Part shown: positions 17,186-25,338 of the stretch, piece by piece | How positions within the stretch are numbered: position 1 is the first letter of the stretch | Layout of the letters: every line of letters begins with the position of its first letter | Assembly (NCBI GenBank): GCA_009377495.1 | Contig: WHTZ01000010.1 | Location: 549 to 64,548, forward strand | Length of the DNA stretch: 64,000 bases | Reading direction: 5' to 3' | Source: Luteitalea sp. | GTDB taxonomy: Bacteria; Acidobacteriota; Vicinamibacteria; Vicinamibacterales; Vicinamibacteraceae | The notes under the pieces: generated by a model | The model's input: the letters and a program-made list of their open reading frames with translations, nothing else | Told to the model about the DNA's origin: nothing | The model's database searches: none | Position numbers and translations under genes: made by a program

Positions 17186-19879
17186 CTATTCGTATCGGAG
17201 CGCCACGACCGGGTCCACCCGTGCAGCGCGACGGGCAGGCAACACCGCAGCCAGCGCGCCCGCGCACAGCAAGGAGCCAACCGGGAGGGCAAGGCTCCAC
17301 AAGTCAAAGGGCTGGACTTCGTAGAGCAGGGCTCTGACGAATCGCGCCAGATAGAGTCCGCCCGCGAGGCCACCCGCGGCGCCTACGAGCATCGTGATGC
17401 CGGCATCGGTCACGACCGACCGCACAACCGCCAGTTGCTGCGCGCCGAGCGCAAGCCTGATACCGATCTCTTTCGTTCGCTGCACCACGGAGTAGCTCAA
17501 CACGCCGTACAGTCCCACGGCGGCAAGCACCAGGCCAACCACCGCGAAGAACCCGGATAGCAGCGCGAGCAGGCGCTCGCGTAGCAGCGTCTGATCGATC
17601 ACCGCGGACTGCGGCGTGACGGCTGTTACCCGAAACGCTGGATCCGCGGCGTGGACCTCTTCGCGGAGCCTGGACATGAGAGTAGCGGAATCGTCCGCCG
17701 TACGCACGTGGAATGTGCCGGTAGCTCGCAGCGGGATGTAGAGCGTGGGTGCCGCCGGCTCGCGCAGGTCGTGCTTCGTATCGGCCACGACGCCGACGAT
17801 CTCGTTCTGTACGACGTTGTCGTCAAAGCGCCCCTCGAAGAGACGCCCGACGGCACGCTCGCGGCCGAAGTAGCGCCGAGCGAACGTTTGGTTCACGACC
17901 ACGGCCGTGGAATTCTTCGCCTCGATGTCGCGGCGGGTGAACGTGCGCCCGTCGAGCACCGGAATCCTCATGGTCTCGAAGAACCCAGGCGTCACCGGCG
18001 CCATCGTCGCTTCGATCGTCTCGTGCTCTGTGCCTGGCACACGAACGTAGTGTCTCCACGGGCGGCCGAGTACGTTGAACTCGGCGGAGCTGACGGCCTG
18101 CACGCCAGGGACGTCACGGAGCCGATCGAGTATTTGGAGTAGCGCCCGATGCAGCCGTTTCTCGTCCACGCGATGGAGGGGTTCCACCGACAGCAACACC
18201 ACGCCAGACGAGGAGAAACCCGGATTGACGCTCGCCAGCCTGGCGAACGACAGCACCAGCAGCCCGCCGACGAACAGCACGACCAGACTGAACGCGACCT
18301 GAAAGGCGACGAACGGACGCATGACTCCGGCGCGGGTGCCGGCCCCCGCACTGCCGGTCTTGAGGGCCGTCATCGGCGCCACGCTCGCCGCGCGCAGCGC
18401 CGGTGCGAGGCCGAACACGGCGGTCGTCAGCAGCGCCAGACTGCCGACGAACGCCACGAGTCTCCAGTCCACCCGCAGATCGAGATACACCGGATCGTCG
18501 GCGGACGCGAGCATGCCCACGACCGCCGGCGCCGCGACTCCAGCGAAGAGCAGGCCGAGCGCGCAGGCGACGCCAGCCACGAGCGCGCTCTCTACGAGCA
18601 TCTGCTGGATCAGCCGACCGCGACCCGCGCCAATGGACACACGGAGCGACATCTCGCGCTCGCGCGCCGCCGTCCTCGCCAGGAACAAGTTCGCGACGTT
18701 CGAGCCGGCAATCAGCAGGACCAGCGCCGCTATCGCGGCGAGAATCCACAGTGAGCGCTCGAATTGCTGGCGCAGCGGCGACGGACCATTGGCCGCCGAT
18801 CGCACGTAGAGCGGCGTGCCGACGAAACGCTCGAGGCTCTCGGGCGACTGCCCTCGCCCGAACCTCTCCACATGTTCCCGGCGGAAGCTGGTGAACGCCG
18901 CCTGGAGCACGCTCTGCACCTGCTCCAGCGAAGCGTCCTCCTTGACGCGGCCGATCACGCGGAACGAGCTGTGCTCGGGGTTGCCCAAACGCCCCGGGGC
19001 CATCGCGTACGGCAGCCACAGATCGGTGGCACGGCCCGGCTCCACGCCCATGAACCGCGGCTCGGCCACGCCGACGATTTGAAACTGACCTCCAGCCCAG
19101 AGCCCGGAGCCGAAGGCTCGCCGTTCCTCCAACGCGAACCAGCGGCCGACGATCGCGGGATCGCCACCGAACCGCCGCATCCAGAACGCGTGGCTCACGA
19201 CGGCCACCGGATGGGCTCCAGGCCGCACGTCGTCCTGCGGCGTGAGGAGTCGTCCAACGGCCGGTACGACACCGAGCCTGTTGAACGTGTCGCCGGACAC
19301 GAATTGCGTGCGCAGCTTCTCCTTCTCGCCGCCTTGGTCGCCGAACGTCGCCGATGGCCTCTCGGGGTAGCTCACAGCGAAGAGATCGACGCGCCCGCGC
19401 GCGGCCTCACGCAAGCGGACAAAGAGCGGATCGCTGAAGGTGTCGTTCTCGGGCCAGGCGGGGTCGTATGTAGGGAAAGTTAGGTGGATCAAGCGCTCGG
19501 GCGCGCGTACCGGGAGAGGTCGTAGGATCAGCGCGTCGATGAGCGAGAACGCCCCCGTGCACGCCCCAAGGGCCAGCGACAGCGACACGATCGCCGCGCC
19601 CGTGACCACGGCGTGCTTGCGCAGCATACGCAGGCCCAGGCGGATGTCGCGGACGAGCGAATCGAGCCACGGCAGCAGCTTGACGTCTCGGCTCGCTTCA
19701 CGCAGGCGCAGGCGGCTGCCAAACTGGCGCACCACCTGTTCTTCGGCGACGTGCCGCGGTAGACCCGTCTGGACGAGCGCGTCGATGCGTGCGTCGATGT
19801 GGAAGCGGAGCTCGTCATCCAAATCGCGCTCCACCTTCGACGCCCGCACGACATTGATCAGCCGCGAGAGCCATGACAT
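17186..19879 (-). CDS. ADOP-family permease, array copy B'
   Basis: 897 residues: cytosolic N-domain (RDLDDELRFHIDARIDALVQ), membrane helix near residue 100, periplasmic MacB core, FtsX helices (WILAAIAALVLLIAGSNVAN onward), second MacB core, FtsX helices and the conserved C-terminus RRAARVDPVVALRYE. The C-terminal third is nearly identical to copy B (22630-25320) while the periplasmic parts differ. No ATPase is encoded nearby, as usual for this family. Fourth permease of the operon, 18 bases after copy A'. Confidence 0.9.
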   Translation of the reverse strand: MSWLSRLINVVRASKVERDLDDELRFHIDARIDALVQTGLPRHVAEEQVVRQFGSRLRLREASRDVKLLPWLDSLVRDIRLGLRMLRKHAVVTGAAIVSLSLALGACTGAFSLIDALILRPLPVRAPERLIHLTFPTYDPAWPENDTFSDPLFVRLREAARGRVDLFAVSYPERPSATFGDQGGEKEKLRTQFVSGDTFNRLGVVPAVGRLLTPQDDVRPGAHPVAVVSHAFWMRRFGGDPAIVGRWFALEERRAFGSGLWAGGQFQIVGVAEPRFMGVEPGRATDLWLPYAMAPGRLGNPEHSSFRVIGRVKEDASLEQVQSVLQAAFTSFRREHVERFGRGQSPESLERFVGTPLYVRSAANGPSPLRQQFERSLWILAAIAALVLLIAGSNVANLFLARTAAREREMSLRVSIGAGRGRLIQQMLVESALVAGVACALGLLFAGVAAPAVVGMLASADDPVYLDLRVDWRLVAFVGSLALLTTAVFGLAPALRAASVAPMTALKTGSAGAGTRAGVMRPFVAFQVAFSLVVLFVGGLLVLSFARLASVNPGFSSSGVVLLSVEPLHRVDEKRLHRALLQILDRLRDVPGVQAVSSAEFNVLGRPWRHYVRVPGTEHETIEATMAPVTPGFFETMRIPVLDGRTFTRRDIEAKNSTAVVVNQTFARRYFGRERAVGRLFEGRFDDNVVQNEIVGVVADTKHDLREPAAPTLYIPLRATGTFHVRTADDSATLMSRLREEVHAADPAFRVTAVTPQSAVIDQTLLRERLLALLSGFFAVVGLVLAAVGLYGVLSYSVVQRTKEIGIRLALGAQQLAVVRSVVTDAGITMLVGAAGGLAGGLYLARFVRALLYEVQPFDLWSLALPVGSLLCAGALAAVLPARRAARVDPVVALRYE

Positions 19880-19897
19880 CCTTGCCTCCTGTCTGTT

Positions 19898-22612
19898 CTA
19901 TTCGTATCGGAGCGCCACGACCGGATCCACGCGAGCGGCGCGGCGCGCCGGTGGGACCGCCGCGAGTACCGCCACCACGATCAGCCCGCACACCGGGAGC
20001 GCGAGGCTCAACGCGTCCAGCGGCTGCACCTCGTACAGCATCGTCTTCACGAACCGTGCGAGGAACAGGCCGCCGCCCAGGCCGGCGACGATGCCCGCGA
20101 CCATCACGCCACTGATGTGCGCGAGCACGGTGCGGACGATGACGCCTGGCTGCGCGCCAAGCGCGACGCGGATGCCGATCTCGCGCGTGCGCTGGACGAC
20201 GCCGTAGCTGAGGACGCCGTACAAGCCGATGGCCGCGAGCAGCAAGCCGACGATCGCGAAGAAGCCCGACAGCAGCGCGAGCAGTCGTTCACTCAAGATG
20301 CTGTTTGCGATCAGCGTCGATTGCAGCGTGACGTTCGTCACGCGCAGCGCTGGCAGCTCCCGCGGGATTTCGCGCTGCAGGATCGGCGCGAGCGTCAGCG
20401 GGTCGTCCGACGCCGCCCGCACGTGCAGCGTGCCGAATCCGCGGAGCGGCACGTACACCGTGGGCGGCGCCGGCTCACGTAGGTCGCCGTACTTCGCGTC
20501 GGCGACGACACCGACGATCTCCTGCGGGAGGAGGCCGTCGCGCACCACGGGAGACGTCGCGGCCCGGCGGCCCACGGGACGTCCGAACGAGCGACCGACG
20601 ACGTGTGTCGTGTTGAAGAATCGTCGTGCGAACGCGTCATTCACAATGACCGTCGTGGGCTGGTCGGGCTCGGTGTCGCGCACGGTAAACGTCCGTCCCT
20701 CCAGCAGTCGCATCCGCATCGTCTCGAGGTAGCCGGGCGAGATGGCCAGGAAGGAAGGCGCGAACGCCTCGGGTTCGCGGCCGGAAATGCGGACCTCGGA
20801 GGCCCACCACGCTCCCTCGAAGAGCGCCCATTCGGATAGCGCGGCGCCGTCGACGCCCGGCATCTGCTGGACGCGATCGAGCAACTGCAGGGCCGCCACG
20901 CGAGCCTTCCCCTCATCGTCGTCGATCACGCCTGTATCGAGTGACAGCAGCAGGACGCGATCCTGCGAGAAGCCGGGATGCACGCGTGTCAGCCTGAGGA
21001 ACGACAGGAGGAGCAGGCTCGCCACGAACAGCACGACGAGGCTGAAGCCGACCTGCAGCGCGAGCAGCGGACGCAAGGTTAATCGCGCGCTGACGCGCCC
21101 GCCCGTGCCTTTCAACACGCCCATCGTCGCGACGCTCGACGCGCGCAGCGCCGGCGCCAGGCCGAACAGGACCGTGGTCATCAACCCGATGCCGCCAGCA
21201 AACGCGAGCACGCGCCAGTTGAGGCGCAGATCGAGATAGGCCGGATCGGTCGATGGGGCCAGCATGTTGACGATCGCCGGACCCACGACAGCGGCAATGA
21301 GCAGGCCCAGCACGCACGCTACGCTGGCAAGCAGTGCGCTCTCGACCAGCACCTGCTGGATCAGGCGGCCGCGTCCCGCGCCGATCGATAGACGCAGCGA
21401 CATCTCGCGCTCGCGTGCCGCCGCGCGCGCGATCAGCAGGTTCGCCACGTTGGACGAGGCGATCAGCAGGACGAGCGCGACGACGATGGCGAGGATCCAG
21501 AGGGGGCGTTCGAACGTGCGGCGGAGCTGAGACCACGGGCCGTTGGCCGCGGAGTGCACGCGCAGCGGCGTCTCGAGGTAGCGCTCGATGCGATCGCGGG
21601 GCGCGTCGGGACGGTAGGTCCGCGCCCATTCCTGCCGGAAGGTCGTGAACGTGGCCTGGAGCACCGCCTGCAGCTGCTCCGCGCGCACGCCCGGCTTCAG
21701 CCGACCAAAGATGCGGAACCAGCTCCAGTCCGCGCCATCCGGCGGGCCGAAAGCCGCCGCTCTCCACATCATCGTGGGCACCCACAAATCGGTCGAGCGC
21801 CCCGGCTCGGTGCCCGTGAACCCGGCGCGCGCGACGCCGATGATCTCGAACTGGCCGTCGTAGAACGCGAAGCGTCGTCCGATCACCGAGGGATCGCCGC
21901 CGAAGCGCCGCATCCAAAATGCGTGGCTGAGGACCGCAACCGCGTGCGCCCCAGGCGTCACATCATCGGACGGCGTCAGGAGACGCCCCAGCGCGGGCGC
22001 GATACCGAGCTGCTGGAAGGTGTTGCCTGAGACGAACTGCGCCCGCACCTGCTCGTCCTGCCCGCCGGAATCGCGAAAGACCGCCGTCCGGAGGTTCGGA
22101 GAGCTAATGCCGAACAGATCGACGTGCTGCCGTCCTGCCTCGCGCATGCGCTGGAAGAGCGGATAGTTGAACCAGTCGCCCTCGGGGGGGTCAGGTTCGT
22201 AGGTCGGGTAGGCGAGATAGACGAGCCGATCTGGCGCCGACACTGGCAGCGGCCGCAGCATCAGCGCATCGATGAGGGAGAACGCGGCAATGCAGGCACC
22301 GATAGCGAGCGCTAGCGATGCCACGGCCGCGGCGGTCAGCACGAGATCCTTGCGCAGCACGCGCAGGCCGAAGCGGACGTCCTTCAGCAGCGATTCGAGC
22401 CAGGCGACGATCTTCACGTCGCGGCTGGCCTCGCGCAGGCGCAGGCGGCTGCCAAACTGTCGTGCGACCTGTGCTTCGGCGGCCTGCCGCGCAACCCCCT
22501 TCGCGACGAGCGCGTCGATGCGTGCCTCGATGTGGAACCGCAGCTCGTCGTCGAGATCGCGTTCCACCTTCGATGCGCGCAAGACATTCGCCAGCCGCGA
22601 GAGCCACGACAT
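19898..22612 (-). CDS. ADOP-family permease, array copy A'
   Basis: 904 residues with the full two-module ADOP architecture. It is very close to copy A (25339-28044) over its whole length, for example LAPSTDPAYLDLRL, GGIGLMTTVLFGL and the HVDLFG loop, with only scattered changes. The ATG at 22612 (MSWLSRLANVLRASK) follows GGAGGC; an extension back to 22711 would overlap copy B and was rejected. Its stop is followed by an 18-base linker and copy B'. With B' it forms the second half of a tandem duplication. Confidence 0.9.
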   Translation of the reverse strand: MSWLSRLANVLRASKVERDLDDELRFHIEARIDALVAKGVARQAAEAQVARQFGSRLRLREASRDVKIVAWLESLLKDVRFGLRVLRKDLVLTAAAVASLALAIGACIAAFSLIDALMLRPLPVSAPDRLVYLAYPTYEPDPPEGDWFNYPLFQRMREAGRQHVDLFGISSPNLRTAVFRDSGGQDEQVRAQFVSGNTFQQLGIAPALGRLLTPSDDVTPGAHAVAVLSHAFWMRRFGGDPSVIGRRFAFYDGQFEIIGVARAGFTGTEPGRSTDLWVPTMMWRAAAFGPPDGADWSWFRIFGRLKPGVRAEQLQAVLQATFTTFRQEWARTYRPDAPRDRIERYLETPLRVHSAANGPWSQLRRTFERPLWILAIVVALVLLIASSNVANLLIARAAAREREMSLRLSIGAGRGRLIQQVLVESALLASVACVLGLLIAAVVGPAIVNMLAPSTDPAYLDLRLNWRVLAFAGGIGLMTTVLFGLAPALRASSVATMGVLKGTGGRVSARLTLRPLLALQVGFSLVVLFVASLLLLSFLRLTRVHPGFSQDRVLLLSLDTGVIDDDEGKARVAALQLLDRVQQMPGVDGAALSEWALFEGAWWASEVRISGREPEAFAPSFLAISPGYLETMRMRLLEGRTFTVRDTEPDQPTTVIVNDAFARRFFNTTHVVGRSFGRPVGRRAATSPVVRDGLLPQEIVGVVADAKYGDLREPAPPTVYVPLRGFGTLHVRAASDDPLTLAPILQREIPRELPALRVTNVTLQSTLIANSILSERLLALLSGFFAIVGLLLAAIGLYGVLSYGVVQRTREIGIRVALGAQPGVIVRTVLAHISGVMVAGIVAGLGGGLFLARFVKTMLYEVQPLDALSLALPVCGLIVVAVLAAVPPARRAARVDPVVALRYE

Positions 22613-22629
22613 CGCTGCCTCCTCTCCAC

Positions 22630-25320
22630 CTATTCGTATCTGAGCGCCACGACCGGATCGACCCGCGCAGCCCGCCGGGCAGGTAGCACCGCCGCCAGTG
22701 CGCCCGCACACAGCAACGAGCCGACGGGCAGGGCGAGGCTCCAGAAGTCAAACGGCTGGACCTCGTAAAGGAACGTTCCCACGAAGCGGGCGAGGTAGAG
22801 CCCGCCTGCAAGGCCACCCACCGCACCTATGAGCATCGTGATGCTGGCATCGGTTACAACCGACCGCACGACCGCGAGTTGCTGCGCGCCGAGCGCGAGT
22901 CTGATCCCGATCTCTTTGGTTCGCTGCACCACCGAGTAGCTGAGCACGCCGTACAGCCCCACCGCGGCAAGCAGTAGCCCCACCACTGCAAAGAAGCCAG
23001 ACAGCAGCGCCAATAGACGCTCGCGCAGCATGTTGTTGTCGACGAGCGTCGACTGGAGCTGAGCGTCGGTGACTTGTAATGACGGATGAACCGCCTCGAT
23101 CGCTTGGCGAAGCGTATCCACCAAAACGGCCGGCTCTCCGCCCGTGCGCACCTGGAGCGTTCTAAATCCCCGGAATGGAAGGTAGACCAGGGGCGGCGCT
23201 GGGTGCCGAACACTGCCGTACCTGGCATCAGCAACTACGCCGACGATCTCTAGCTGGACGGTCGCCGCGGACTTGACGCGGTCGAACACGCGGCCGACGG
23301 CGCGCTCGCCACCAAAGTAGCGTCGCGCGAAGGCGTCGTTGACGACGACTGCTCGCCGCGTCTCCGGTTCTGCGTCGCGCGGTTCCAAGGGCCGGCCAGC
23401 GATCAGACGAATGCCCATCGTCTCGAAGAAGTCCGGCGAAACCTCCAGAAACAGGGGCCGGATCGCATCCAGCGCACGTCCGGGCAGCCGTATCCCGGAG
23501 TTCGAGCCGGTCCCGCTAAACAACGCCCATTCGGACAGGCTGGCTCGCTGAACACCCGGCACGCGGCGCACCTGCTCGAGCAGTTGCAAGCCAATCACAT
23601 GCGCCTGCTTCCCGCTCCCAGAGCGCTCGCCCATCACAGTCTCGTCGGGGTCGTCGGGTCTCGAGGGAAGCTCTCGCGACTCGATGGTGAAGAGCATCAG
23701 CCGCGCCTTGGTGAACCCAAGGTTTGTGCTTGTCAGCTTTCCGAACGAGAGCAGGAGGAGGCCGGCAAGGAACAGCAGGACCAGGCTGAAGCCCACCTGC
23801 GTCGCGACGAGCGGCCTCAGTGCACGAATGCGAGACGTCAAGCGTCCGCTGGCCGCGCTCAATACCCCGATCGGCGCGACGCCGGACGCGCGCAGTGCCG
23901 GCGCCAGCCCGAAAAGCATCGTCGTCAGCGCACCGAGGACGCCGAGAAACGCAAGCACCCGCCAATCCACACGCAAATCCAGGTATGCAGGATTATGCGG
24001 AGGCGCGAGCATGCGGACGACCGTCGGACCGGCCACGGCCGCAAACAGAAGTCCAAGCGCGCACGCCACGATCGCGAGCAAGGCGCTTTCGATCAGCACT
24101 TGTTGGATCAGGCGGCCGCGGCCCGCACCGATCGACAGACGTAACGACATCTCGCGCTCTCGGGCGGCGGCGCGAGCCAGGAATAGGTTCGCCACGTTTG
24201 ACGCAGCGATCAGTAACACCAGGCCGACGATGGCCGCGAGCATCCACAGTGGCCGCTCGAAGTCGCGGCGCAGCGCTGATGGTCCGTTCTCAGCGGATCG
24301 CACATACAGCTGTGAGTTGAGGAAGTGTTGCACGCGGTCGCGCGGCTCGTCTGGTTGAAATATCCGTGACGCCTCCTCACGACGGAACTGCGCAAACGTG
24401 GCCTGCAGGATGCTCCGGGCCTGCTCGGGTTCCACGCTCGGCTTCAGGCGACCCAGGATGCGCAACCATCTCGTGCTCGGATCCGTCAGTGCCTCGGCGT
24501 CCCACATCATGTTCGGCACCCAGAGATCGACGAGGCGTCCCGGTTCGACGCCCGGGAACGTCCGATCCGCCACGCCGATGATCTGGAAGGCGCGATCGTC
24601 AAAGGTGAACCAACGGCCGACGACAGACGGGTCGCCACCGAAGCGCCGCATCCAGAACGCGTGGCTCAGCACCGCCACCGGGTGCCCGCCAGGCTTGACA
24701 TCGTCAGAGGGTGCGAGCAACCGGCCCATGGCGGGTTGGACGCCGAGAATGTGGAACGCATCACCCGAGAGGAACTGTGGACGAACGTTCTCAACAGCTC
24801 CCCCTGCGTCCGGAAACACGGCCTGGCGCCTGCGCTGGGCCTCCAGCATCGCGAACAGCTCTACCTGCGAGCGCGCCGCCTCTCGGAATCGTTCGAAATG
24901 CGGGTAGCTGAATACACCCTCGAGGTAGATCAACTGCTCCGGCGCGCGTACCGGCAGAGGCCGCAGGATCAGCGCGTCGATGAGCGAGAACGCCGCCGTG
25001 CACGCGCCAATCGCCAGCGAGAGCGACATGACGGCCGCCCCGGTGACCACCGCGTCCTTCCGCAGCATGCGCACGCCGAAGCGCACGTCCTTCAGCAGCG
25101 ATTCGAGCCAACTGACGATCTTCACGTCGCGGCTGGCCTCGCGCAGGCGCAGGCGGCTGCCAAAGCGGCGCGCGACCTGTCCTTCGGCGACGTGTCGCGG
25201 GACGCCCGTCTGGACGAGCTCGTCGATGCGTGCCTCGATGTGGAACTGCAGCTCGTCCTCGAGATCGCGTTCCACCTTCGATGTGCGCAAGACATTCGCT
25301 AGCCGCGAGAGCCACGACAT
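22630..25320 (-). CDS. ADOP-family permease, array copy B
   Basis: 896 residues, same layout as the other copies. The first periplasmic domain is shorter around residue 140 (EGVFSYPHFERFREAARSQV) than in copy A. The last about 150 residues (LRERLLALLSGFFAVVG, YSVVQRTKEIGIRLALGAQQ) are nearly identical to copy B', suggesting gene conversion or recent duplication of that end. Start ATG 25320 lies 18 bases after copy A. Confidence 0.9.
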   Translation of the reverse strand: MSWLSRLANVLRTSKVERDLEDELQFHIEARIDELVQTGVPRHVAEGQVARRFGSRLRLREASRDVKIVSWLESLLKDVRFGVRMLRKDAVVTGAAVMSLSLAIGACTAAFSLIDALILRPLPVRAPEQLIYLEGVFSYPHFERFREAARSQVELFAMLEAQRRRQAVFPDAGGAVENVRPQFLSGDAFHILGVQPAMGRLLAPSDDVKPGGHPVAVLSHAFWMRRFGGDPSVVGRWFTFDDRAFQIIGVADRTFPGVEPGRLVDLWVPNMMWDAEALTDPSTRWLRILGRLKPSVEPEQARSILQATFAQFRREEASRIFQPDEPRDRVQHFLNSQLYVRSAENGPSALRRDFERPLWMLAAIVGLVLLIAASNVANLFLARAAAREREMSLRLSIGAGRGRLIQQVLIESALLAIVACALGLLFAAVAGPTVVRMLAPPHNPAYLDLRVDWRVLAFLGVLGALTTMLFGLAPALRASGVAPIGVLSAASGRLTSRIRALRPLVATQVGFSLVLLFLAGLLLLSFGKLTSTNLGFTKARLMLFTIESRELPSRPDDPDETVMGERSGSGKQAHVIGLQLLEQVRRVPGVQRASLSEWALFSGTGSNSGIRLPGRALDAIRPLFLEVSPDFFETMGIRLIAGRPLEPRDAEPETRRAVVVNDAFARRYFGGERAVGRVFDRVKSAATVQLEIVGVVADARYGSVRHPAPPLVYLPFRGFRTLQVRTGGEPAVLVDTLRQAIEAVHPSLQVTDAQLQSTLVDNNMLRERLLALLSGFFAVVGLLLAAVGLYGVLSYSVVQRTKEIGIRLALGAQQLAVVRSVVTDASITMLIGAVGGLAGGLYLARFVGTFLYEVQPFDFWSLALPVGSLLCAGALAAVLPARRAARVDPVVALRYE

Positions 25321-25338
25321 TGCTGCCCCCTGTCTGTC

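Noticed and set aside
18114..19019. Long frames of 200-300 codons overlapping the ADOP genes on both strands
   Set aside because: High-GC shadow frames rich in Arg, Pro and Ala; the ADOP frames carry all recognisable motifs.
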